Source: Flavobacteriales bacterium (GTDB lineage Bacteria > Bacteroidota > Bacteroidia > Flavobacteriales_D > Sanyastnellaceae). Taken from it: a stretch of 64,000 nucleotides of DNA. A program made the translations under genes and the position numbers. This document shows positions 55,342 through 63,184 of this stretch, piece after piece (within the stretch, counting starts at the first letter, position 1; each line of letters begins with the position of its first letter). The notes below the pieces were generated by a model that was not told where the DNA came from, did no database searches, and worked only from the letters and a program-made list of their open reading frames with translations. The stretch lies in contig JAGYJM010000002.1 in the NCBI GenBank assembly GCA_018402085.1, forward strand, positions 744,001 to 808,000. Direction: 5' to 3'.

Positions 55342-55366
55342 CAGCGCAAAAGCGCTGGATGCGTCG
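55342..55366 (-). repeat. Intergenic hairpin, GCATCC family (single, divergent)
   Basis: CAGCGC (55342-55347), AAAA and GCGCTG (55352-55357) form a perfect 6-bp stem, followed by GATGCGTCG. The stem sequence differs from all other members. The T-rich flank is missing. Confidence 0.5.
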
Positions 55367-55413
55367 TTCTTCAGTGAAATTCAACGAGGCTGCAGATTCA
55401 GACAAGATGAAAT

Positions 55414-55443
55414 AAAAAAGCCCGCCGAACCGGCGGGCTTTTT
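55414..55443. terminator. Rho-independent terminator of P9 (symmetrical)
   Basis: GCCCGCCG, loop AAC and CGGCGGGC form a perfect 8-bp stem, with A-run on the left and T-run on the right, so it can end transcripts from both sides. It lies 22 bp after the P9 stop. Confidence 0.9.
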
Positions 55444-55465
55444 CTGATCATATACTCTATGGCAC

Positions 55466-58400
55466 TTAGTGCTGTTTAATCAATCTGATTACTTCGCGTT
55501 GTGTACCGTTGGTGATCGTCACGAGGTGCATACCTGCCGCAAACTCACTGATGTCAATGACTTCATTTAGGTTGGCTTGATCTCTGCCATAGTTGGCAGA
55601 GAATACAAGGCGACCGGTCATGTCGTGGATTTCAACGAGCGTTGCTTCCTCCGGATTGAGGGCATCGATTTTCAGGTTCACCGGACCAATTCCCGGGTTG
55701 GGAAGAAGCATAGCTGCGAAATCTACCGTTTCATCCGCCGTGAGTGCTGCCATTGGTTCTTCCCAAAACGAGTAAACACAGCCTCCATTCTCGAGGGTGG
55801 CATTCGGATCAAAGTTCATCGCGTCTTCATCGGTGCACCCGGCGATGAGTCCGTCGTTACCTGAACAGTCGCTGTTCACACCAAATACGAATGAACCTTC
55901 GCTACCATTCGGCAGGCCACCTTCGCCGATTACGAGGCTGTCTAGCATTAGGTTGACTTCGGCACCATTCCATCCGTCGCCGAACAGATCAAGCATAATG
56001 AATCCGTAGCAACCGTCTTCAAGACAAAGGTCGATGCTGTAGTCGTTGTTTGATTCATAGCCGTTGCCTGAAGCTACGGCATTGAGGTTTTCGTCAACGA
56101 TAGTCCAGACAACCTCTTGTCCCCAACTTTCGGTACTCAGGTTTACCGTAACTACATTGGCATCACAATCGATAGGGTATTCACATGAGTCATCATCGGC
56201 AGTTGCCTCCGGGTTATAGTTGTTGGCTTCGGGGTCAGTACAGCCAAAGATTTCTTCCTGGCAGTCGTCATTCACACCAAAGCTGAGTTCAATGACATCA
56301 AGATCTTCTTGTGGTGCAAGAGAGAAGAGTGTATCGCCGTCAAGGGTTGCGGTTACCGAGCTTCCTACCCATGAGGCGTCATTCCATGAATCGAGGAAGA
56401 TCGAGTAGCATCCATCCGGAATACACACGTCAACCGTATACTGCTGAACGCCGGTTCCCGCAGTTCCCGTTACGATGTATGCGTTATATTCCTGTCCAAT
56501 ACCATACTGGAGGTAGGTGCTGTCAGCCACTTCGCCGATGTCGAAATGCAGCAGCATAATGTTATCCTGACATTCAAAATCGTATTCACATGAACCATCG
56601 TTAATGGTGGCCTCCGGCGTGTAATTGAGGGCAGCGGGATCTGTACAACCGAAAATGTCGATCGGGTTGTCACCACAATCTGCGTTTACACCAAAGTTGA
56701 CACTATCGAAACTGCCGTCTTCGAGCGTTGTGAATACGAGTGTTTCGTTGTTGCTGAGAACCGTGATCACGCCACCATTCCATCCGTCTCCGAAGCTATC
56801 GTACAGTTCGAGGGTGTAGCATCCGTCAGGCAGACAGATGTTCTCAGTCACGACTGAATTGCTCACGTAATTACCGCCCTGGTAAAGGATGTTGCCATCC
56901 GCATCGTAAAGTAACCAGTTCACTTCTTCTCCCCACGCTTCCGTGGCAGTGATGAAACTTACGGTGTTGAATTCGCACTCGTCATCATAGTCACAAGATC
57001 CGTCGTTGATCGTTGCTTCGGGGTTGTAGTTGAGGGCTTGTGGGTCTGTGCAACCAAATATATCATCCTGCGGTTCTCCGCAGTCAACATCACCGATGCC
57101 AAAAGATACCGTAGTGAAAAATCCTTGCTCAAGGGTTGTAAATACGATGTCGGTGCCGTTTGCTGCAATATTAATGGTGGCACCATTCCATCCGTCACCG
57201 AAACTGTCGTACAGCTCAAGGCTGTAGCATCCGTCAGGGAGGCATAGGATGTCGAATACAGAGTCATTGTCATTAAACCCTTCGCCCGTAGTTACAACGT
57301 TGCTGTCAGCGTCCATAATAACCCAGCTGATTTCATTTGCCCAGATTTGGGTGTCTGTGATGATTTCAACGATGTTGTCTGTGCAATCTTCGAGGTACTC
57401 GCAAGAGCCGTCGTCTATGGTGGCGGCAGAGTCATAATTGAGGGCGGTAGGATCCGTGCAGCCGGCCAGCGGCTCGCAAACATCCACCTCATAGGTAAGG
57501 AAACACGTTCCTTCATCGCCGAACCATCCGTCTACCACGAGCAAGTAGGTTGTAGCCGGAGCAAGTTCTCCGCATTCAAAATTCAACGCAGAATACAGTC
57601 CGTCGCCACCGTTACCATCGCAGTAAATCATTTCGCCGCCGCACTCTTCAAAAATACCGAACTGGGTATCCGTAAGCGTCCATGAACCATCAGCTGAGGC
57701 TTCAATGTGAATGGAAGCAGTATCTTCAGGAGTGGTGAAGCTGAACCAGATGCTGGTTTGTTCGCCTTCACCTCCGCCTGAATTCCAGCAATCGCCATAA
57801 ATATTCTCGTTGTCGTAAGCACCGACATTGCTGATCAGGATGGTTCCTTCTTCGAGAGGTGTCGCATCAGCACAAAGGTCATTTTCGACTTCAGGATATA
57901 CGCAGGATCCGTCGTCTTCTTCAGCTTCCGGATTGTAGTTTTCTGCTTGAGGGTCGGTGCATCCTGAGATGATTTCCGGCTCGCAGCCTTCAGTATTGAT
58001 GCCGAAAGCAGTTTGTTCGAATGATCCGTTTTCTATGGTGATTTCGAGTACGAATTCACCATTGACGTAAATCATGATAAATCCGCCATTCCAGCCGTCG
58101 CCAAAGCTATCGAAGAGATTCAGGGTATAGCAACCATCATCGGCGCAGCCTTCAACAAGCATTGATGGAGCATCGTTGTCACCTGCCCCTGAGAGCACGG
58201 CATTGCCATTTTCATCTTCGATGTTCCATGACATCTCTTCAGGCCAGTTTCCGTTAAAGAGTGTTGCACTGATGGTATTGTTATCGCACGCAAGCGGATA
58301 TATGCAGCTGCTGTCATCATCCGACGCTTCTGCGTCGTAATTCAATGCTTCAGGATCGGTACAGCCAAAAACAGGACAGTTTTCACTATTGATACTGAAG

Positions 58401-59173
58401 GCCACTTGTTCAGAGCTCAAATTGTCATCGAGCGATTCATTGATGATCATATTACCATCGATGTTTACCCAGAAGTAACCGCCGTACCAGCCGGTTTCAT
58501 TGCCGGCATTGCTCATGAGAGCTGTGTAACATTCATTTGGGTCAAGGCACAGGTCAAAATAGGCTACTTGTCCGTCATTCAAACCACTCACGTTGAATAT
58601 GCTCGTACTGTCGGAGTCAAGAATTTCAAGCGCGACCGATTCGCCCTGGCTAAAGACACAGATGTAAAGCTGGACTTCGATCCCTCCATCGCAGGTGAAA
58701 GGATATTCACAAGATCCGTCGTCGATCGTTGCCCCTGGGTTGTAATTCAAGGCGTCAACATCCGTACATCCGGGGATGGTCAGTTGACAGTCTTCGCTAT
58801 TCACGGCAAGTGCAGCGGCGGCGTAGCTTCCCGATTCGAGGGCAAAGGTTTGGAAGGAGCCATTATTGAACAGCAAAAGGCTTGCATCGTTCCATCCATC
58901 ACCAAAGGCGTCGAACATTTCGAGTGTATAGCAACCATCTTCAAGGCAAATGGAGAATTCGTAGTCAGTGTTATCGTAGAGTGTGCTGTCAGTTGCATCT
59001 GCCAGTTCAAAGACGACTTCACCTTCGCTGTTGCTAATCGTAAAGTTGACTTCATAAGCCCAACTGCCGGTGCTAAGAAGGGCGGCGATTTCGTTTGTCT
59101 CACAATCTTGTGCGGTTATGGTAGCCGAAAACAGAGAAAGGAGAAAGAAGGGGATCAAATGTTTAAGTTTCAT
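55466..59173 (-). CDS. P9: T9SS-exported protein with FGDGWNG repeats, GCTD repeats and type A sorting domain
   Basis: 1235 aa, ATG at 59171-59173. The signal peptide MKLKHLIPFFLLSLFSATITAQ (1-22) is followed by seven domains of about 100 aa with the pattern W...V.W.I.D..G ... CLxDGCYTLxxxDSFGDGWNG ... FGVN.DC; two of them (second and sixth) are diverged and lack FGDGWNG. Eight GCTD...DDGSC repeats separate the domains. One different domain in the middle (NDLCADATPLEEG ... TSIWFSFTTPEDTASIHIEA ... YLLVVDGWFG) looks like a bacterial pre-peptidase (PPC)-type beta-sandwich. Residues about 1153-1235 (LLPNPGIGPVNLKI ... VEIHDMTGRLVFSA ... GMHLVTITNGTQREVIRLIK) are a T9SS type A C-terminal sorting domain (TIGR04183), which directs export across the outer membrane and usually attachment to the cell surface. 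It is the only gene here with that domain and has no glycine-rich domain. Its enzymatic or binding role is not recognisable. Confidence 0.92.
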   Translation of the reverse strand: MKLKHLIPFFLLSLFSATITAQDCETNEIAALLSTGSWAYEVNFTISNSEGEVVFELADATDSTLYDNTDYEFSICLEDGCYTLEMFDAFGDGWNDASLLLFNNGSFQTFALESGSYAAAALAVNSEDCQLTIPGCTDVDALNYNPGATIDDGSCEYPFTCDGGIEVQLYICVFSQGESVALEILDSDSTSIFNVSGLNDGQVAYFDLCLDPNECYTALMSNAGNETGWYGGYFWVNIDGNMIINESLDDNLSSEQVAFSINSENCPVFGCTDPEALNYDAEASDDDSSCIYPLACDNNTISATLFNGNWPEEMSWNIEDENGNAVLSGAGDNDAPSMLVEGCADDGCYTLNLFDSFGDGWNGGFIMIYVNGEFVLEITIENGSFEQTAFGINTEGCEPEIISGCTDPQAENYNPEAEEDDGSCVYPEVENDLCADATPLEEGTILISNVGAYDNENIYGDCWNSGGGEGEQTSIWFSFTTPEDTASIHIEASADGSWTLTDTQFGIFEECGGEMIYCDGNGGDGLYSALNFECGELAPATTYLLVVDGWFGDEGTCFLTYEVDVCEPLAGCTDPTALNYDSAATIDDGSCEYLEDCTDNIVEIITDTQIWANEISWVIMDADSNVVTTGEGFNDNDSVFDILCLPDGCYSLELYDSFGDGWNGATINIAANGTDIVFTTLEQGFFTTVSFGIGDVDCGEPQDDIFGCTDPQALNYNPEATINDGSCDYDDECEFNTVSFITATEAWGEEVNWLLYDADGNILYQGGNYVSNSVVTENICLPDGCYTLELYDSFGDGWNGGVITVLSNNETLVFTTLEDGSFDSVNFGVNADCGDNPIDIFGCTDPAALNYTPEATINDGSCEYDFECQDNIMLLHFDIGEVADSTYLQYGIGQEYNAYIVTGTAGTGVQQYTVDVCIPDGCYSIFLDSWNDASWVGSSVTATLDGDTLFSLAPQEDLDVIELSFGVNDDCQEEIFGCTDPEANNYNPEATADDDSCEYPIDCDANVVTVNLSTESWGQEVVWTIVDENLNAVASGNGYESNNDYSIDLCLEDGCYGFIMLDLFGDGWNGAEVNLMLDSLVIGEGGLPNGSEGSFVFGVNSDCSGNDGLIAGCTDEDAMNFDPNATLENGGCVYSFWEEPMAALTADETVDFAAMLLPNPGIGPVNLKIDALNPEEATLVEIHDMTGRLVFSANYGRDQANLNEVIDISEFAAGMHLVTITNGTQREVIRLIKQH

Positions 59174-59260
59174 AGGGCTCGTTTTGGTTGACTAAAGGTG
59201 ATGCAATTGCACTACCTCCAATAAGACACGCCGAGCGATACATAGGTTGCATCAGAATAC

Positions 59261-59287
59261 AAAAAGCCGACACTAGGCCGGCTTTTT
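59261..59287 (-). terminator. Rho-independent terminator of P10
   Basis: AAAAAGCCG and CGGCTTTTT pair around an 8-base loop. The element lies about 30 bp after the P10 stop and within the 143-bp gap before P9. Confidence 0.8.
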
Positions 59288-59316
59288 GGTTTTCTTTTTT
59301 TGAGGCGTAGCAAAAG

Positions 59317-62300
59317 CTACGGACAAGATTGTCCGAAGGTGCCGAGGAATTGCAGCAGGTCAGACGAGTTGACCAGGAAGTCACCGTTAAGGTCACCCGG
59401 ACAAGTGTGCTGGCATGAGCCGTCATCATCCGTCGCTTCTGCGGCGAAATTCAGCGCTTCCGGATCGGTACAACCGTCTACTTCCAGCTCGTCACAAACT
59501 CCGTCGCCATCTGTATCATTGATGCACGTATAGTCACAATGGCGATGGGCCGGTGGGAAGAAACAGGCGCCTGAGTCTACCGAAGCATTCGCATCATAGT
59601 TACAAGCTGCTTCATCCATACAGCCTGCGATTTCAGTAGCAGCGTATGTACAACTGCCATCATCAGCCGTGGCTGCAGGGTCGTAGTTTAGTGCATCTTC
59701 GTAAGTGCAACCGAATACTTCTTGTTCATCACACACGCCATCATTATCGTAGTCATTCAGGCAGTTGCCATTGCAATCTTCGAATGGGTTCGCATAGGTG
59801 CAGCTCCCATCGTTGCAAAGCGCCATATCGTCGTAGTTGCACGCGGTTTCGTCGGTACAACCATCTGGAAGGATACATGAGCCGTCATCTTCATTGGCTT
59901 GTGCGTCATAGTTACAAGCTGTCTCATCAGTACAGCCCGGGTAGATACACGAACCATCATCAGCATCTGCTTCGAGGTCAAAGTTTGAGGCTTCAGGGTC
60001 AGTGCAGCCGGGGTCACATTCGGGGATGAGTGATTCAACCCAAGATATGGTCACAATACCGTTTCCGTTTCGTCCGCCTTGCGCGACTGAACCGTTGGTC
60101 ACCCCACCGATGTAAGAAGAGCCACCGCCTCCAGCGGCGTGTTCAGTGGATGTGCCTCCACCGTAGTAGCCACCGCCACCGCCACCGTTCCATGGGGTGG
60201 TTGTAGCGTCGCCGCTACCGCCTTGGCCGAGTGCACCTCCGTAGCTTCCTCCTGCGACTTGTGAGCCACCTGTGCCGGGCGTCCAGTTGGAGCCACCGCC
60301 GTCCTGGCCGGTAAGTCCGCCGCCAGCGCCGCCGAAGCAGTTCGAGTTGTTGGTAGCGCCGCCGCCGCCACCGGCAACGATTACACGGGACTGGAGTGAA
60401 GTGAGGTTAACCGGGTCAGCATCGAGGATGAGGCGCACGTCGGAGGCGCCACCGCCACCGCCTGCAGAACCACCGCCATTGCTTTGGCCATTCCCTCCGC
60501 CGTTCCAGCCAGCGCCAGTGGGGTTCATGTTACCACTGGAGAGGGTTCCTTGTCCGCCAACGTACACGTAGAGTTCATCACCCGGGTTTACAGCAAGATC
60601 GCCTGTTGCAGAACCACCTTGACCTCCCGGGAAGTTACCAGACCAACCGCTGGCGCCCCATGCTTCGATCGAGACCGAGGTTACACCTGCAGGAACCGTG
60701 AAGGTTTGCGGGGCACCGGTGTAATTGAAGTCTTGCGAGAAGGATTGCCCTTCAGCGTTTGGATCATAGCAGTTTCCGCAGAGGTCATCCACGAAGGTAC
60801 CGCCGCAGACGCCTGCGCAGTCGATCACGAACTGGCAAGAGCCGTCGTTGCACTGGGCATTCGGGTCATAGTTACAAGCGGCCTGGTCAGTACATCCATC
60901 CGGTAGGATACATGAACCGTCGTCGCATTGGGCAGTGTCATCGTAGTTGCATGCTGTTGGGTCTGTACATCCGTCAGGGAGGATGCAGGAGCCGTCATCA
61001 GCGTCAGCCGTATCATCGTAGTTACAAGCGATTGGGTTGGTACAACCCTCGATGCATTCGGGAGCAGTGAAGCCATCCCATGAGATGATGACATAACCAT
61101 TGCCGTTGTTACCTCCTTGCGCGACTGAGCCGTTGGTCACCCCACCGATGTAGGAGGATCCACCACCGCCTCCGGCATGAGCAGGAGAAGTACCGCCACC
61201 GTAGTAACCGCCACCGCCGCCACCGTTCCAAGGTGTCATTGAGCCATCACCGCTACCACCTTGTCCGAGTGCGCCACCGAGATTACCTCCGGCGTTCTGA
61301 GAACCACCTGTTCCCGGTGTGTAACCTGAGCCACCACCGTTTTGACCGGTAAGTCCACCACCATTACCGCCATAAGCATTCGAATTGTTGGTAGCGCCGC
61401 CGCCACCACCGGCAACGATTACACGGGACTGGAGAGAGGCGAGGTTAACCGGGTCAGCATCGAGGATGAGGCGCACGTCGGAGGCGCCACCGCCACCGCC
61501 TACGGCATTCGAGGAACCGTTACTTTGCCCGTTTCCACCGCCATTCCAGCCTCCGCCAGCCGGGTTGTAGTTTCCATTTGCAACGGTACCTTGTCCACCA
61601 ACGTACACGTAGAGTTCATCACCCGGGTTTACAGCAAGATCACCTGTTGCAGAACCGCCTTGACCTCCCGGGAAGTTACCAGACCAACCGCTGGCGCCCC
61701 ATGCTTCGATCGAGACTGAAGTTACGCCCTCCGGCACGGTGAACGTTTGAGGTGAACCTGTGTAGTCGAACTGCACAGTACCGGGATCGAGGACCATATT
61801 CGGGTCGTAACAGTTGCCGCAGAGGTCTTCGATATATGTACCACCGCAGGTGCCATTGCAATCAAGGACGTAGATACAAGAACCGTTGTCGCACCCTGCT
61901 TGCGGGTCGTAGTTGCAAGCGGCGCCATCCATGCATCCTGAAGTAACACAAGAGCCATCATCACAGAGTGCGTTAGCGTCATAGTTACAGGCTGTCTCAT
62001 CGGTACATCCATCCGGGAAGATGCATGAACCGTCGTCAGCCTGAGCAGTATCGTCATAATTGCATGCAGTAGGATCCATGCATCCTTCAATACATTCAGG
62101 GATAGCCGGTTCAGACCATGAGATGGTCACAATACCGTTTCCGTTTCGTCCGCCTTGCGCGACTGAACCGTTGGTCACTCCACCGATGTAAGAAGAGCCA
62201 CCGCCTCCAGCGGCGTGTTCAGTGGATGTGCCTCCACCGTAGTAGCCACCGCCACCGCCCCCGTTCCATGGGGTGGTTGTAGCGTCGCCGCTACCGCCTT

Positions 62301-63039
62301 GGCCGAGTGCACCTCCGTAGCTTCCTCCTGCGACTTGTGAGCCACCTGTGCCGGGCGTCCAGTTGGAACCACCGCCGTCCTGGCCGGTAAGTCCGCCGCC
62401 AGCGCCGCCGAAGCAGTTCGAGTTGTTGGTAGCGCCGCCGCCGCCACCGGCAACGATTACACGCGACTGGAGTGAAGTGAGGTTAACCGGGTCAGCATCG
62501 AGGATGAGGCGCACGTCGGAGGCGCCACCGCCACCGCCTGCAGAACCACCGCCATTGCTTTGGCCATTCCCTCCGCCGTTCCAGCCAGCGCCAGTGGGGT
62601 TCATGTTACCACTGGAGAGGGTTCCTTGTCCGCCAACGTACACGTAGAGTTCATCACCGGGGTTTACTGATAGGTCGCCTGAGGCATATCCACCTTCACC
62701 ACCGGGGTAAGAACCAGACCAACCGCTGGCGCCCCATGCTTCGATCGAGACCGAGGTTACACCTGCAGGAACCGTGAAGGTTTGCGGGGCACCGGTGTAA
62801 TTGAAGTCTTGCGAGAAGGATTGGCCTTCAGCGTTTGGATCATAGCAGTTTCCGCAGAGGTCATCTACGAAGGTACCGCCGCAGACGCCTGCGCAGTCGA
62901 TGATGAACTGGCAAGAGCCGTCGTTTGTTATTGCATTTGGGTCATAATTGCAGGCTGACTGATCTGTACAGCCGCTTTGAGCGTGCAGGTTCACTCCGGC
63001 GAAAAGCAGGGCGACCGCGGTTAAGAGTAATCGGTGCAT
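59317..63039 (-). CDS. P10: secreted protein with three glycine-rich domains, GCTD and calcium-type repeats, dockerin-like tail
   Basis: 1240 aa from the ATG at 63037-63039, chosen because MHRLLLTAVALLFAGVNLHAQ is a signal peptide; an upstream TTG would add seven non-signal residues. Glycine-rich domains lie at about 75-313, 421-653 and 770-1000 (FNYTGAPQTFTVPAGVTSV; WGASGWSG; LYVYVGGQG; GGGGASDVRLILDADPVN; SRVIVAGGGGGA), a layout close to the ALK/LTK family. GCTD repeats separate them. The C-terminal part has two stretches of the type NDxDxDGVCDExEV, similar to thrombospondin type 3 calcium-binding repeats, further GCTD repeats, and the tail DLNGDFLVNSSDLLQFL. Domain 3 is a mosaic of domains 1 and 2. 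There is no type C domain, so P10 and P11 form a subfamily apart from P4-P8. Exported; role unknown. Confidence 0.9.
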   Translation of the reverse strand: MHRLLLTAVALLFAGVNLHAQSGCTDQSACNYDPNAITNDGSCQFIIDCAGVCGGTFVDDLCGNCYDPNAEGQSFSQDFNYTGAPQTFTVPAGVTSVSIEAWGASGWSGSYPGGEGGYASGDLSVNPGDELYVYVGGQGTLSSGNMNPTGAGWNGGGNGQSNGGGSAGGGGGASDVRLILDADPVNLTSLQSRVIVAGGGGGATNNSNCFGGAGGGLTGQDGGGSNWTPGTGGSQVAGGSYGGALGQGGSGDATTTPWNGGGGGGYYGGGTSTEHAAGGGGSSYIGGVTNGSVAQGGRNGNGIVTISWSEPAIPECIEGCMDPTACNYDDTAQADDGSCIFPDGCTDETACNYDANALCDDGSCVTSGCMDGAACNYDPQAGCDNGSCIYVLDCNGTCGGTYIEDLCGNCYDPNMVLDPGTVQFDYTGSPQTFTVPEGVTSVSIEAWGASGWSGNFPGGQGGSATGDLAVNPGDELYVYVGGQGTVANGNYNPAGGGWNGGGNGQSNGSSNAVGGGGGASDVRLILDADPVNLASLQSRVIVAGGGGGATNNSNAYGGNGGGLTGQNGGGSGYTPGTGGSQNAGGNLGGALGQGGSGDGSMTPWNGGGGGGYYGGGTSPAHAGGGGGSSYIGGVTNGSVAQGGNNGNGYVIISWDGFTAPECIEGCTNPIACNYDDTADADDGSCILPDGCTDPTACNYDDTAQCDDGSCILPDGCTDQAACNYDPNAQCNDGSCQFVIDCAGVCGGTFVDDLCGNCYDPNAEGQSFSQDFNYTGAPQTFTVPAGVTSVSIEAWGASGWSGNFPGGQGGSATGDLAVNPGDELYVYVGGQGTLSSGNMNPTGAGWNGGGNGQSNGGGSAGGGGGASDVRLILDADPVNLTSLQSRVIVAGGGGGATNNSNCFGGAGGGLTGQDGGGSNWTPGTGGSQVAGGSYGGALGQGGSGDATTTPWNGGGGGGYYGGGTSTEHAAGGGGSSYIGGVTNGSVAQGGRNGNGIVTISWVESLIPECDPGCTDPEASNFDLEADADDGSCIYPGCTDETACNYDAQANEDDGSCILPDGCTDETACNYDDMALCNDGSCTYANPFEDCNGNCLNDYDNDGVCDEQEVFGCTYEDALNYDPAATADDGSCTYAATEIAGCMDEAACNYDANASVDSGACFFPPAHRHCDYTCINDTDGDGVCDELEVDGCTDPEALNFAAEATDDDGSCQHTCPGDLNGDFLVNSSDLLQFLGTFGQSCP

Positions 63040-63062
63040 TTTGGTAATGGTTAAGTTCAATT

Positions 63063-63070
63063 CAAAAATA
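63063..63070 (-). promoter_or_regulatory. Possible Bacteroidota -7 box of P10
   Basis: TATTTTTG on the minus strand fits TAnnTTTG, 24 bp upstream of the P10 ATG. No convincing -33 element was found. Confidence 0.4.
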
Positions 63071-63127
63071 GTTTTTCTTCAGTGATTTCGTGTTTTCAGT
63101 TTGTTAAGCTTCTGCATATGGCGGCAT

Positions 63128-63155
63128 GAAAAAGCCGGCGCGAGGCCGGCTTTTT
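63128..63155 (-). terminator. Rho-independent terminator of P11
   Basis: AAAAAGCCGGC and GCCGGCTTTTT pair around a 5-base loop. It lies about 30 bp after the P11 stop and has the same sequence context as the P10 terminator (both followed by GGTTTTCTTTTTTT on the plus strand), so the flank was duplicated with the gene. Confidence 0.85.
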
Positions 63156-63184
63156 GGTTTTCTTTTTTTACGGCGTAGCAAAAG

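Larger units (their letters stand above)
55023..55465. other. Intergenic region between P9 and P8 (443 bp)
   Basis: The left end is the P8 leader with a possible -7 box (55044-55051). The right end has a hairpin of the GCATCC family (55342-55366) and a strong terminator (55414-55443). A 60-codon plus-strand frame (55233-55415) crosses the hairpin and ends at the terminator; I do not support it as a gene. The region is the largest break in the array and separates the P4-P8 block from P9-P11. Confidence 0.6.

Noticed and set aside
55233-55415. 60-codon plus-strand frame that ends at the P9 terminator
   Set aside because: It crosses a hairpin of the intergenic family, has no recognisable domain or promoter, and would be the only plus-strand gene. 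Kept out for lack of support, though not impossible.
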